In this document: in pieces, positions 33,541 through 43,269 of the stretch
Numbering within the stretch: position 1 is the first letter of the stretch
Layout: every line of letters starts with the position of its first letter
From: Coriobacteriaceae bacterium
Lineage (GTDB): Bacteria > Actinomycetota > Coriobacteriia > Coriobacteriales > Coriobacteriaceae
Length of the DNA: 64,000 bases
Direction: 5' to 3'
Assembly (NCBI GenBank): GCA_025992855.1
Contig: DAJPGB010000001.1
Coordinates: forward strand, 1-64,000
Translations under genes and position numbers: made by a program
The notes under the pieces: generated by a model
What the model saw: the letters and a program-made list of their open reading frames with translations, nothing else
What the model was told of the DNA's origin: nothing
Database searches by the model: none

Positions 33541-35316
33541 ATGGAGCAACTCATCGCCATCATCGAAAAGGGCCAGCCCTTTTTCAACGCGATCGCCCGC
33601 AACAAGTACCTCAAGGCGATCCGCGACGGCTTTATCTCCGTCATCCCCATCATCATCTTCTCGTCCATCTTCTGTCTGGTAGCCTCGGTCCCCAACATCT
33701 GGGGTTTCTACTGGCCCGATGACATCAACAACGCCCTGTGGAAGTGCTACAACTACTCCATGGGCATCCTGGCCATCGCCTGTGCCGCCACCACGGCCAA
33801 GCACTTCGCCGACGCGCAGAACCGCGACCTGCCCAAGAATAACCAGATCAACTTTATCTCGTGCATGTGCGCGGCCATCATCGGCTTCCTGCTCCTTTCG
33901 AGCGACACGATCGCCACGGACGCCGCCAGCGGCTTCAACACCACCTACCTTGGTTCCAAGGGCCTGCTGACCGCCTTCATCGCTGCGTTTGTGACCGGCA
34001 TCATCTACAAGTTCTTCATTAAGCGCAACATCACCGTCAAGATGCCCGAGCAGGTTCCGCCCAACATCTCGCAGACCTTTAAGGACATCATCCCCTTCTC
34101 CGTCTGCATCACCGTCTTTTGGGTCTTTGACATCGTCTTCCGCGCTGCCTTTGGCTTCTGCTTTGCCCAGGGCGTCATCCAGGTGTTCCAGCCCCTGTTC
34201 ACCGCTGCCGACGGCTACATCGGCCTCGCTGTGATCTACGGCGCTATGAGCCTGTTCTGGTTCGTCGGCGTCCACGGCCCCTCGATCGTCGAGCCCGCCA
34301 TCGCCGCCGCCCTCGTTGCCAACATGACCGACAACCTAGCTGCGTTCCAGGCTGGTCAGCACGCTTCCGCTGTCCTGACCCAGGGTGCCCAGTACTTCGT
34401 CGTCTGCATGGGCGGCACCGGCGCCACGCTCGTCCTGGTCTTTATGTTCTGCTTCCTGGCCAAATCCCAGGAGATGCGTGCCGTCGGTAAGGCAGCCATC
34501 GTCCCCGTGTGCTTTGCCGTCAACGAGCCGCTGCTGTTCGCCGCACCCATCGTGCTCAACCCCGTCTTCTTTGTCCCGTTTGTCTTTGCCCCGATCGCCA
34601 ACATCTGGATCCTCAAGATCTTTATCGACTTCTTGGGCATGAACGGCTTTATGTACACCCTGCCTTGGACCGTCCCCGGCCCCATCGGCACCATCATGGG
34701 TCTGGGCTTCCAGCCGCTCGCCTTTGTGATGCTCGCCCTTATCCTGGTCGTCGACTTTGTTCTGTACTACCCGTTCTTCCGTGCCTATGACGCACAGAAG
34801 TGCGCCGAGGAGGCCGAGATCTCCCAGGAGGAGCTCGCCGCCAAGAACGCCGAGAAGGCCGCCAAGCTCAACGATGCCTTCCAGGGCAAGGCTGACGCCA
34901 AGAGCGTTGCCGCCGGCGCTGCTGCCGAGGCCGTGAAGGCCGACTCCCCCGCCGCTTCTGCAGCACCCGCTGCCGAGGCAACGACCGCCAGCGACCTCAA
35001 CGGCAAGCGCGTGCTCGTGCTCTGCCAGGGTGGCGGTACCTCGGGCCTGCTCGCTAACGCGCTGGCCAAGGCCGCCAAGGAGCGCGGCATCAATCTTGAG
35101 ACCGCTGCCGAGGCATATGGCAACCACGTCGACATGCTCCCCGACTTTGACCTAGTCGTCCTGGCCCCGCAGGCTGCCAGCTACCTGGCCGACCTGCAGA
35201 AAGACTGCGAGCGCGTGGGCAACAAGTGCGTCGCCTGCCGCGGCAAGCAATACATCGAGCTCTCCCAGAACGGCGATAAGTCTCTCGCCTTCGTCTCCGA
35301 ACAACTTTCGAAGTAA
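33541..35316 (+). CDS. lacE: PTS lactose permease IICB
   Basis: This 591-aa permease imports lactose with phosphorylation. The N-terminal IIC domain (about 1-420) shares long stretches with Lactococcus/Staphylococcus LacE, such as SMGILAIACAATTAKHFADA, QINFISCM and MPEQVPPNISQTFKD. An alanine/glutamate-rich linker leads to IIB (about 488-591) with the phosphorylated Cys495 in VLVLCQGGGTSGLLANA. AGGAG precedes the start. It is followed by the lacG gene across a hairpin. IIA is not fused and must come in trans. Confidence 0.92.
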   Translation: MEQLIAIIEKGQPFFNAIARNKYLKAIRDGFISVIPIIIFSSIFCLVASVPNIWGFYWPDDINNALWKCYNYSMGILAIACAATTAKHFADAQNRDLPKNNQINFISCMCAAIIGFLLLSSDTIATDAASGFNTTYLGSKGLLTAFIAAFVTGIIYKFFIKRNITVKMPEQVPPNISQTFKDIIPFSVCITVFWVFDIVFRAAFGFCFAQGVIQVFQPLFTAADGYIGLAVIYGAMSLFWFVGVHGPSIVEPAIAAALVANMTDNLAAFQAGQHASAVLTQGAQYFVVCMGGTGATLVLVFMFCFLAKSQEMRAVGKAAIVPVCFAVNEPLLFAAPIVLNPVFFVPFVFAPIANIWILKIFIDFLGMNGFMYTLPWTVPGPIGTIMGLGFQPLAFVMLALILVVDFVLYYPFFRAYDAQKCAEEAEISQEELAAKNAEKAAKLNDAFQGKADAKSVAAGAAAEAVKADSPAASAAPAAEATTASDLNGKRVLVLCQGGGTSGLLANALAKAAKERGINLETAAEAYGNHVDMLPDFDLVVLAPQAASYLADLQKDCERVGNKCVACRGKQYIELSQNGDKSLAFVSEQLSK

Positions 35317-35325
35317 GTAACGCCC

Positions 35326-35359
35326 AGGGCCAGCCGACCATCCAAGACCGGCTGGCCCT
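35326..35359 (+). terminator. Intra-operon hairpin between lacE and lacG
   Basis: AGGGCCAGCCG pairs with CGGCTGGCCCT with no T-run. It may stabilise or attenuate the transcript. Similar hairpins follow the other permease genes. Confidence 0.5.
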
Positions 35360-35382
35360 TCGATTTAGACGATTGGATCATC

Positions 35383-36822
35383 ATGTCCGTTAACCCTGTT
35401 AGCGTCACCAACCCGCCCGCGCAGTTTCCCGAGGACTTTGTCTTTGGCGGCGCCACTGCTGCCTACCAGGTAGAGGGCGAGACCCGTACCCACGGTAAGG
35501 GCAAGGTCGCCTGGGACGACTTCCTGGAGGCCCAGGGGCGCTTCTCCCCCGATCCCGCTTCGGACTTCTACAACCAGTACCCCGTCGACCTGGAGCTGTG
35601 CGAGGAGTTCGGCATCAACGGCATTCGCCTCTCCATCGCCTGGAGCCGCATCTTCCCCAACGGCACCGGCGAAATCAACCCCGAGGGCGTCCAGTTCTAC
35701 CACGATCTCTTCGCCGAGTGCCACAAGCACCACGTTGAGCCGTTCGTCACGCTGCATCACTTCGATACGCCGCTTCCCCTCTTTGAGAAGGGCGACTTCC
35801 TCAACCGCGAGACCATCGACGCCTTTGTGGACTTTGCCACCTTCTGCTTTAAGGAGTACGCCGACCAGGTGACCTACTGGTTCACCTTTAACGAGATCTG
35901 GGCCGACGCCTCCAACACCTACATCGAGGGCACCTTCCCCGGTGGCGTCAAGGCGCATCTGGCCGAGGCCTTCCAGTGCGAGCACAACATGATGCTCGCC
36001 CACGCCAAGGCCGTGCTGGCCTTCCACAACGGCGGCTTTAAGGGCAAAATCGGCGTCATCCAGTCGCTGGAGTTTAAGTACCCGCTCAACGAGAACGACC
36101 CCGCCGACATCAAAGCCGCCAACAACGAGCACGTGCTGCAAAACCAGTTTTTGCTCGACGCCACCTTCCGCGGCGACTACGCGCCCGACACCCTCGAGTG
36201 CGCCAACCGCCTGGCTGCCGTCTCGGGCGGCACCATCGAGATCTTGGACGAGGACCTCGAGATTATGCGCGAGGCAGCGCTCTACAACGACTACCTGGGC
36301 GTTAACAACTATCAGTGCCGTTTTTTGAAGGCTTACGATGGCGAGAACGACCTGCACCACAACGGTACGGGCGAGAAGGGCACCGGTCGCTGGCGCGTCA
36401 AGGGCATTGGCGAGCATGTGAACAAGCCCGGCATCCCCACCACCGACTGGGACTGGATCATCTATCCCGAGGGTCTGTTCGATCTGCTCGTCTACATTAA
36501 GCAGCACTACCCCAACTACAAGCAGATCTTCATCACCGAGAACGGCATGGGCTACAAAGACCCCTACAAGGACGGTTTTGTGGACGACCAGCCGCGCATC
36601 GACTACATCGAGCAGCACCTGCGCTGGTTGCTCAAGGCCATGGAGGTGGGCGTCAACGTGGGCGGCTACTTCCTGTGGAGCCTGCAGGATCAGTTCTCCT
36701 GGACCAATGGCTACAACAAGCGTTACGGCTTCTTTTACGTTGACTTTGAAACCCAGAAGCGCACGCCCAAGGCAAGCGCCTACTGGTACAAGCACGTGGC
36801 GCAGACCCGTCGTCTGGACTAG
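35383..36822 (+). CDS. lacG: 6-phospho-beta-galactosidase (GH1)
   Basis: This 479-aa enzyme hydrolyses lactose 6-phosphate to galactose 6-phosphate and glucose. The GH1 acid/base is Glu171 in WFTFNEIW and the nucleophile Glu386 in FITENGMG. The phospho-sugar site is visible as TDWDWIIYPEG and SWTNGYNKRYGFFYVDF, as in Lactococcus LacG. The start is preceded only by a weak GGAT. It forms a two-gene operon with lacE. A close paralogue lies at 45306-46727. Confidence 0.93.
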   Translation: MSVNPVSVTNPPAQFPEDFVFGGATAAYQVEGETRTHGKGKVAWDDFLEAQGRFSPDPASDFYNQYPVDLELCEEFGINGIRLSIAWSRIFPNGTGEINPEGVQFYHDLFAECHKHHVEPFVTLHHFDTPLPLFEKGDFLNRETIDAFVDFATFCFKEYADQVTYWFTFNEIWADASNTYIEGTFPGGVKAHLAEAFQCEHNMMLAHAKAVLAFHNGGFKGKIGVIQSLEFKYPLNENDPADIKAANNEHVLQNQFLLDATFRGDYAPDTLECANRLAAVSGGTIEILDEDLEIMREAALYNDYLGVNNYQCRFLKAYDGENDLHHNGTGEKGTGRWRVKGIGEHVNKPGIPTTDWDWIIYPEGLFDLLVYIKQHYPNYKQIFITENGMGYKDPYKDGFVDDQPRIDYIEQHLRWLLKAMEVGVNVGGYFLWSLQDQFSWTNGYNKRYGFFYVDFETQKRTPKASAYWYKHVAQTRRLD

Positions 36823-36868
36823 TGGCTGGCGGGGTTGCCCGCTCACACAACCTGTCCCCATTTCTCAG

Positions 36869-36916
36869 CCGGGGGCGGCACGTCACACGGCGCGCCGCCC
36901 CCGGTCTTTTTGTTTT
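36869..36916 (+). terminator. lacEG terminator
   Basis: CCGGGGGCGGC pairs with GCCGCCCCCGG and is followed by TCTTTTTGTTTTT. Confidence 0.8.
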
Positions 36917-36937
36917 TGGGCTGGTCGGGAGCCGTTT

Positions 36938-37075
36938 GTCTCGATCTGTAACATCTAGCCGAGTTTTTTGGTCCTAGCTGTTACAGATTGAGACGAACAG
37001 GATTACTCTTTCCGAAGAATCTAAATCTGTAACACGTAGCCCGCTTTTGACCGTCTACCTGTTACAAATCGAGAC
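36938..37075. repeat. Palindromic repeat array B (2 units)
   Basis: The units are at 36938-36994 and 37020-37075. The first reads GTCTCGATCTGTAACA, 25 bases with a T-run, then TGTTACAGATTGAGAC. The array lies between convergent lacG and a LacI gene. Confidence 0.88.
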
Positions 37076-37089
37076 AAACGGAGTAGGAC

Positions 37090-38127
37090 CTAACCCCGTA
37101 TGTCCCTAACAGTCGAGCGTTCGACCAGCGTACTCGGCACATGAATCGCCTCGATAGACGAGCTCTCTCCAATCGCCGCCTCAAACGCAAGCTTACCGAC
37201 ACCGCGCAAATCAAATCGCAGCGTCGTCAGCCGATTGTGAGGAACAAGTCCCTCGAGTGCGTCGTCGATACCAACCACGCTCACGTCGTCGGGCACGGAC
37301 AGGCCCGCGTTCTCGAGCGCGGCGATAACGCCCAGCGCCATCTGGTCATTTGCCGCAAGCACGGCAGTCGGCGCCTGCGACCCGCCGGCAAGCACCTCGG
37401 CCGCAATCCGCTCGCCCATGGCGTACCCACTGTCCGCACTCCAATCGCCACGCAGCATCGGAGCGGCATCGACATGAGCACGACCCAGCGTATCGCGCCA
37501 ACCGGCCTCACGAAAACGCGAGGAAATCGAGTTTTCCGGACCCGCCACAAACCGCATATTCGAGTGACCATGTTCCAGCAGATAATTGGTCAACAGCTCG
37601 CACGAACCATACTGGTCGGAGTCGATCGTCGTGCAGCGCGGATGCGCATACATGGACAGGATGACCGTTCGCACTCCCGGCTGGGGAACAAACTCCTCAA
37701 AATCGGGAGCCATGCGGTTCATGTTGAGAATCATGCCGTCGACGGGTCGCTCGACCATGCGGCGCGAGGCATCGGCAAGTGTATAGGGCTTGTCGCCGCC
37801 CATCTCGATCATAGTGACGGCAAAATCGTGCTCGCGCGCCGCTTGCATGATACCCTCGAGCGTCGCCAGGTTACCGACACGTGTGATGTTGTACATGCAC
37901 AGGCCAATAGAACGATACGACCCGCCGCGCAACGCCGCTCCAGCAAAATTGGGACGAAAGCCCAGCTCTTCCATGGCGGCCAGCACACGCTTGCGCGTCT
38001 TTTCCGTCACGTTAGGCATACCGTTGACCACGCGAGACACAGTCTGGCGGCTCACGCCAGCGAGCGCCGCAACCTCTGCCGCGCTCGCCGAATGACCATT
38101 CCTTGTCTGCTGAGCCATGCCTTCCAC
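37090..38127 (-). CDS. LacI-family regulator of the phospho-glycosidase/IICB operon
   Basis: This LacI protein of about 345 aa has helix-turn-helix AAEVAALAGVSRQTVSRVVN, a hinge FRPNFAGAALRGGS and C-terminal VPDDVSVVGIDDAL. The GTG at 38127 has a reasonable ribosome site (AGCAGG); ATG at 38118 and an upstream start at 38175 are alternatives. It is divergent from the GH1 gene at 38469, with three matched operators between. Confidence 0.87.
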   Translation of the reverse strand: MEGMAQQTRNGHSASAAEVAALAGVSRQTVSRVVNGMPNVTEKTRKRVLAAMEELGFRPNFAGAALRGGSYRSIGLCMYNITRVGNLATLEGIMQAAREHDFAVTMIEMGGDKPYTLADASRRMVERPVDGMILNMNRMAPDFEEFVPQPGVRTVILSMYAHPRCTTIDSDQYGSCELLTNYLLEHGHSNMRFVAGPENSISSRFREAGWRDTLGRAHVDAAPMLRGDWSADSGYAMGERIAAEVLAGGSQAPTAVLAANDQMALGVIAALENAGLSVPDDVSVVGIDDALEGLVPHNRLTTLRFDLRGVGKLAFEAAIGESSSIEAIHVPSTLVERSTVRDIRG

Positions 38128-38178
38128 GCTAACCTGCTTCCCAACTATTCCCCGCGCCCATGGCGCATCGTACATACA

Positions 38179-38349
38179 TTGATAACGTGCTCATGATACC
38201 CGAGCCATATACCACAACATGAAAACTTCTGTCAATCAAAACCGCTTACCGAACAAATACAACCGTTCGCGGCTGTTTGAAGTTGTTTTGTTTCTATACA
38301 TCCCAGCCGGATGTTAACGTGCTCATTGTCAAATGTTCACGTGCTCATT
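38179..38349. promoter_or_regulatory. Three LacI operators and ACCGTTC-type motifs
   Basis: The sites are TTGATAACGTGCTCATGA (38179-38196), GATGTTAACGTGCTCATT (38310-38327) and AATGTTCACGTGCTCATT (38332-38349). ACCGCTTACCGAACAA (38241) and ACCGTTCGCGGCTGTTTGAA (38262) lie between; the second also fits the GAACA/RAACA pattern in reverse. Confidence 0.75.
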
Positions 38350-38468
38350 TTGGTTCTAATCATTTTAAGATAGTGTTTATCGGGCTTTTTCACCGCTGAA
38401 CGCTAACCAGGGAGCCTCCTGAGCGCAAACGCACAATATCGAACAGCGAGACGAGAGGGTGTATGCAT

Positions 38469-39911
38469 ATGTCTTTGCTAAACCGCGTACAGCAGCTGCC
38501 GAAGGGCTTTGTTTGGGGCGCCGCAACCGCCGCGTACCAAACGGAAGGTTCCACGAAGGTGGCAGGCAAGGGTAAGACCATGTGGGACGATTACCTTGTC
38601 GCCCAGGGTCGCTTTTTGCCCGACCCGGCCAGTGATTTCTACAACCGCTACGAGGAGGATATCCGCCTTTCTGCCGAGCATGGACTCAACGCCATCCGTG
38701 TGTCCATCGCCTGGACCCGCATCTTCCCCAACGGCGACGATGCCGAGCCCCTCGCCGAGGGCGTTAAGCACTACCACGAGCTGTTCGCCTGCTGCAAAAA
38801 GTATGGCGTCGAGCCCTATGTGTCCCTGCATCACTTTGACTCCCCCGCCGCCCTGTTCAACCAGGGCGACTGGCTCAACCGCAAGACCGTCGACGCCTAT
38901 GTGCGCTATGCCGAGTTCTGCTTCCGCGAGTTCCGCGAGGTCAAGAATTGGTTCACCATCAACGAGCTCATCAGCCTCTCGCACTCCCAATACATCCAAG
39001 GCAACTTCCCGCCCAACCATCACTTTGATGTGACGAGCGGCATCCAGAGCCAGCACAACGAGCTCGTTGCCCACGCCCGCGCCGTCAACCTGTATAAGGA
39101 TCTTGACGAGACCGAGCACCTGGGCGGACGCATTGGCATGGTCAACGTCCTGACGCCGGCATATCCTGCCACAGACTCGCCCGCCGACCAGCACGCCGCC
39201 GACCTGTACAACGCCTTCTACACCGACTTCATCATGGACGGCGCCTTCCTGGGTCACTACTCCGCGCGCACCCTCTCACTCATCAACGAGATTCTGCGTG
39301 CCAACAACGCCACGCTTACGGTTGAGGACAGCGACATGGAGGAGCTCGCCAAGGCGGCGCCCCGCAACGATATGTTCGGCCTCAACTACTATCAGTCGGC
39401 GTTTATCGCCGCCTACGATGGCGAGTCCACCAACAGCTTTAACGGCACCGGAGACAAGGGCACCTCGTGCTTTAAGTTTAAGGGCGTCGGGCAGCAGGTC
39501 GATATGCCGGGTATCCCCACCACCGACTGGGATTGGCTCATCTACCCGCAAGGCCTCTACGACACGCTCAAGCACATCAGCGCCACCTATCCCAACCTCC
39601 CCGTCATCTATATCACCGAAAACGGCCTGGGCCACAAGGACCCCGAGCCCGACGCAAACGGCATCGTCGCCGATCCCGAGCGCATCGACTTTGTCGACCA
39701 GCACATGGAGAAGGTGCTCCAGGCGCGCGCCGAGGGCGTCGACGTCCAGGGCTACTTTATCTGGAGCCTGCAGGACCAGTTCTCGTGGGCCAATGGCTAT
39801 AACAAGCGCTACGGCCTGTTCTACATCGACTTCGACACGCAAAAACGCTACATCAAGCAGTCGGCACTCTGGTACAAGGAGCTCGCCGACACTATGGCGG
39901 ACGCGCAGTAG
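38469..39911 (+). CDS. GH1 6-phospho-beta-glycosidase
   Basis: This 480-aa intracellular enzyme cleaves 6-phospho-beta-glucosides or galactosides. The acid/base lies in WFTINELIS and the nucleophile in YITENGLGHKD. The phosphate-binding segments TDWDWLIYPQG and SWANGYNKRYGLFYIDF are present. It is LacG-like but diverges from the other two copies, which are closer to each other, so its aglycone or sugar preference may differ. GAGAGGG fits the ATG at 38469 better than the one at 38463. It precedes a IICB gene. Confidence 0.9.
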   Translation: MSLLNRVQQLPKGFVWGAATAAYQTEGSTKVAGKGKTMWDDYLVAQGRFLPDPASDFYNRYEEDIRLSAEHGLNAIRVSIAWTRIFPNGDDAEPLAEGVKHYHELFACCKKYGVEPYVSLHHFDSPAALFNQGDWLNRKTVDAYVRYAEFCFREFREVKNWFTINELISLSHSQYIQGNFPPNHHFDVTSGIQSQHNELVAHARAVNLYKDLDETEHLGGRIGMVNVLTPAYPATDSPADQHAADLYNAFYTDFIMDGAFLGHYSARTLSLINEILRANNATLTVEDSDMEELAKAAPRNDMFGLNYYQSAFIAAYDGESTNSFNGTGDKGTSCFKFKGVGQQVDMPGIPTTDWDWLIYPQGLYDTLKHISATYPNLPVIYITENGLGHKDPEPDANGIVADPERIDFVDQHMEKVLQARAEGVDVQGYFIWSLQDQFSWANGYNKRYGLFYIDFDTQKRYIKQSALWYKELADTMADAQ

Positions 39912-39935
39912 CGCATCGCCTCGCTTTCCCCCGAG

Positions 39936-39977
39936 AAGGGAGCGGCCCTATGCGATACAAACCCAGCCGCTCCCCTC
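39936..39977 (+). terminator. Intra-operon hairpin
   Basis: GAAGGGAGCGGC pairs with GCCGCTCCCCTC between the glycosidase and permease genes. No T-run follows, so partial termination or RNA stability is more likely than a true end. Confidence 0.45.
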
Positions 39978-40087
39978 TCTCCCCCTGGGACCGACCCCGC
40001 CTGCACCCGGGCTTTTAGCAAGCGGGAGACCATATAGGTTTTCAACGTCCATGCCATTAAGATTTCATGCAAAGAGGAGCGTGAACT

Positions 40088-41848
40088 ATGGAATCGATCG
40101 TTAAGTTCTTGGAGAAAGGTCAGCCGTACTTCGACAAGGTCTCTAAGAACATCTACCTTCAGGCCATTAAAGACGGCTTTTTGGCAGCAATGCCCATCAT
40201 CCTGTCTTCTTCTGTCTTCCTGCTTATTTCGACCCTGCCGGGCGTTGTCGCCACGGTCGGCGGCTTTACGCTGCCCGACTGGTGGAACGTCGACGTCGTG
40301 AACTTCTGCAACAAGGTTTACAACTTCACGATGGGCGTCGTGGGCATCATGGTCGCCGGCACCACCGCAAGCGCGCTGACCGGCTCCAAGAACCGCCGCA
40401 TGCCTGCCGGCAAGGCCATCAACGCCACGAGCACCATGGTCGCCGCCATGTGCGCTATGCTCATCTTGGCCGTTACCCAGACGAGTGCCAAGATCGACGG
40501 CGCCGATGTCTCGGTGTTCTTTACCGACAACATGGGCACCAAGGGCCTGCTGAGCTCCTTTGTCGCCGCATTTGCCACGGTCAACATCTATGCCTTCTGC
40601 ATTAAGCGAGACATCACCATCAAGCTGCCCAAAGAAGTCCCCGGCGCCATCGCCCAGAACTTCCGCGACATCTTCGCCTTCAGCTTCTCCATCCTGTTTG
40701 TCGCCGTCATCGACGTTATCTGCCGCACCTGCTTGGCCGTCCCGTTTGCCAACGTCATCTCCACGCTGGTGAGCCCGCTGTTCGCCGCTGCCGATTCCTA
40801 CGCCGGCCTCGCCCTCATCTGGTTCATGATCCCGCTGTTCTGGTTCATGGGCATCCACGGCCCCTCGGTCGTTAAGCCTGCCCTCAACGCCGCGCTGTTT
40901 GGCAACATCACCACCAACCTCGCCACGCTGCAGGCCGGCGGTCACCCCGCCCTCGCCCTGACCGAGAACTTCGGTAACTACATCGGCGAACTCGGCGGCA
41001 CCGGCGCCACGTTCATTGTCCCGATCATCTTCCTGCTCTTTATGCGCTCCAAGCAGCTCAAGGCCGTCGGCAAAGCCTCTGTCGTACCCGTGATGTTCGC
41101 CGTCAACGAGCCGCTGCTGTTCGCCGCGCCCATCATCCTCAACCCGTACTTCCTGATCCCGTTCCTGTTTGCCCCCGTGGCCAACGTCCTCATTGGTAAG
41201 TTCTTCATCGACTTTTTGGGCATGAACGGCTTTATCTATGCCATGCCGTGGGCACTCCCCGGACCGATCGGCACCTTCATCGACACCAACTTCCAGCCGA
41301 TCTCTCTGGTCCTGGTTGTCGTCCTGCTGGTCGTTGACTTCTTGATCTACTACCCGTTCTGCAAGGCCTACGACAACGTCCTGTGCAAGCAGGAGGCCGA
41401 GACCCTGGCCGAAGAAGAGGCCGAGGAGACCAAGACCGTCAAGACCGCTGACGCCCCCGCCGTTGAGGCTCCTGTTGTCGAGACCGCTTCTGCCACTGAG
41501 GCCTCCGCAGCTCCGTCCGCCCTTAAGGGCAAGGATCTGAGGGTTCTGGTTCTGTGCGCTGGCGCCGGCACCTCTGCACTGCTCGCCAACGCGCTTAAGG
41601 AAGGCGCCGACGAGCTGGGCATCGACATTACCGCCAACGCCGGTGCCTACGGCAGTCACTACGCCATCATGGACCAGTACAACGTCATCGTCCTGGCTCC
41701 GCAGGTTCGCACCTATTACAACGAGATGAAGGCCGACACCGACCGCCTGGGCATCACGCTGCTGTCGCCCAAGGGCAAACAGTACATCGACCTCACTAAG
41801 GATCCCAAGGGTGCCGTCGCCTGGATCGAGGAAAACCTCGAGGCATAA
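40088..41848 (+). CDS. PTS lactose/cellobiose-family IICB permease
   Basis: This is a 586-aa fused permease. The IIC domain (about 1-420) has VGIMVAGTTASALTGSKNRR, KLPKEVPGAIAQNFRD and the GIHGPSVVKPALNAA segment. A proline/alanine/threonine linker leads to IIB with Cys490 in VLVLCAGAGTSALLANAL. Sequence is closer to the permeases at 43473 and 48867 than to lacE, so a beta-glucoside such as cellobiose is more likely than lactose. AGAGGAG lies upstream. IIA must be supplied in trans. Confidence 0.9.
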   Translation: MESIVKFLEKGQPYFDKVSKNIYLQAIKDGFLAAMPIILSSSVFLLISTLPGVVATVGGFTLPDWWNVDVVNFCNKVYNFTMGVVGIMVAGTTASALTGSKNRRMPAGKAINATSTMVAAMCAMLILAVTQTSAKIDGADVSVFFTDNMGTKGLLSSFVAAFATVNIYAFCIKRDITIKLPKEVPGAIAQNFRDIFAFSFSILFVAVIDVICRTCLAVPFANVISTLVSPLFAAADSYAGLALIWFMIPLFWFMGIHGPSVVKPALNAALFGNITTNLATLQAGGHPALALTENFGNYIGELGGTGATFIVPIIFLLFMRSKQLKAVGKASVVPVMFAVNEPLLFAAPIILNPYFLIPFLFAPVANVLIGKFFIDFLGMNGFIYAMPWALPGPIGTFIDTNFQPISLVLVVVLLVVDFLIYYPFCKAYDNVLCKQEAETLAEEEAEETKTVKTADAPAVEAPVVETASATEASAAPSALKGKDLRVLVLCAGAGTSALLANALKEGADELGIDITANAGAYGSHYAIMDQYNVIVLAPQVRTYYNEMKADTDRLGITLLSPKGKQYIDLTKDPKGAVAWIEENLEA

Positions 41849-41880
41849 GACGCTGACACCACCTGCCGCTCGCAGACAAT

Positions 41881-41924
41881 AAATGGCCCGTGCATCGATG
41901 TGTGATGCGCGGGCCATTTTGTTT
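41881..41924 (+). terminator. Terminator of the glycosidase/IICB operon
   Basis: AAATGGCCCG and CGGGCCATTT with inner GCATC/GATGC, followed by TGTTTAG. Confidence 0.75.
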
Positions 41925-41943
41925 AGATCGCACCCGTCCTCCT

Positions 41944-42163
41944 GTTCATCTCAATCTGTAACATCTAGCCGAGTTATTCGGTCCTAGCTGTTACAGATCG
42001 AGATGAACGCACAGGCCAAGCCGAAAATCTCAATCTGTAACATGTAGACCACTTTTGACCGTCTAGTTGTTACAGATCGAGACAAACGGAATAAGCCGGG
42101 CCAAAAATCTCGATCCGTAACATCTAGCCGAGTTTTTGGGTCCTAGCTGTTACAGATTGAGAC
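41944..42163. repeat. Palindromic repeat array C (3 units)
   Basis: The units are at 41944-42008, 42028-42083 and 42108-42163. The first has the longest arms (GTTCATCTC...GAGATGAAC outside the core). The spacers are similar (about GACAAACGGAATA...). It lies between a convergent IICB gene and a LacI gene. Confidence 0.9.
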
Positions 42164-42185
42164 AAACGGAATAGGCCGAGCACGT

Positions 42186-43196
42186 CTACACCCGCAGGTC
42201 CTTTACGCTGGAACGCTCGACCAGCACGCCCGAAACGAGCGTACGGCTTCTGGAGCTCGGGGCTTCCAGACCTGCGACGACCTCGTTAAGCGCACGGATG
42301 CCCAGCTCGCGGTGGCGAAACTTCACAGACGTCAGAATCGAGTTGGGAATCGTCTTGTAGAGCTCATCGTCGAAGCCGATCACGGACACGTCGTCGGGCA
42401 CACTGAGCCCTTTGTCACGTAGAGCCATCATCACGCCGTTTGCCATGCAGTCGTTAGCAGCGAGGACCGCCGTGCAATCGGGTTTATCGGCAAGCACAAG
42501 GCCCGCGGCATAGCCACTATCCGCATTCCAATCGCCCTGCAGAGGCTCGGGCGGCTCAATGCCACGCGCCTCGAGTGCCGCACGCCAACCTTTCATACGA
42601 CACTGGCTCGACAGCGATTCTTCTTTACCGGCAACGAAGTACACGTTTTTGTGACCGTGATCCAAAAAGTACTCGCACGCCATGCGCGCGCCGCCTTCTT
42701 GATCGTCACTGACCGTTGAGCAGGAAGGATGCTCCATCGGCGTGATAATCACCGTCTTAAGGTCCTTTGGCGCCTCAAAGGTATCAAAGTCATCGACCAT
42801 CTGACGCAGGTTGAAAATCATGCCATCGACGGGCAGCTGCGACATCCTGCGCGCCGCATCGGCAAGGGTCATCTTCTCCCCTGCCCGTTTCTTGATCATC
42901 GTGAGCGCAAAGCCTCGTTCTTCGGCGGCATCGGCGATACCGTCGATCATGTCCACGGCACCGCCCGACAAGTGAAACAGCACCACGCCGATGCACCCGT
43001 AGCGTCCCAACTTGAGCGAGCGCGCGGCAAAGTTAGTTCGAAACCCAAGCGCCTCCATGGCAGCATGGACTTTATCGCGCGTCGACTCGCGCACGCTATC
43101 GGGCTCGTTGATAACACGAGACACCGTCTTAAGAGAAACGCCTGCAGCAACCGCCACGTCGTTCATCGACACGTTTTTCTTGTCCAACGTTGCCAC
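42186..43196 (-). CDS. LacI-family regulator of the third PTS operon
   Basis: This LacI protein of about 336 aa has helix-turn-helix MNDVAVAAGVSLKTVSRVIN, a hinge FRTNFAARSLKLGR and C-terminal VPDDVSVIGFDDEL. The GTG at 43196 follows GGGAG; ATG at 43208 (GAGG, three bases away) is the alternative. It is divergent from the IICB gene at 43473, and a perfect 20-bp palindrome lies between. Confidence 0.88.
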   Translation of the reverse strand: MATLDKKNVSMNDVAVAAGVSLKTVSRVINEPDSVRESTRDKVHAAMEALGFRTNFAARSLKLGRYGCIGVVLFHLSGGAVDMIDGIADAAEERGFALTMIKKRAGEKMTLADAARRMSQLPVDGMIFNLRQMVDDFDTFEAPKDLKTVIITPMEHPSCSTVSDDQEGGARMACEYFLDHGHKNVYFVAGKEESLSSQCRMKGWRAALEARGIEPPEPLQGDWNADSGYAAGLVLADKPDCTAVLAANDCMANGVMMALRDKGLSVPDDVSVIGFDDELYKTIPNSILTSVKFRHRELGIRALNEVVAGLEAPSSRSRTLVSGVLVERSSVKDLRV

Positions 43197-43269
43197 TATT
43201 TCTCCCATCGGCCTCATGTCGCATGTTTTCTGCGTTCTAGCATACACTACCTGCTCAATTCTCGAATCA

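Noticed and set aside
39848..41917. 689-codon minus-strand frame over a PTS gene
   Set aside because: Antisense shadow of the IICB gene; the product is a repetitive Asp/Gly/Val string without domains. The same holds for 43383-46262.
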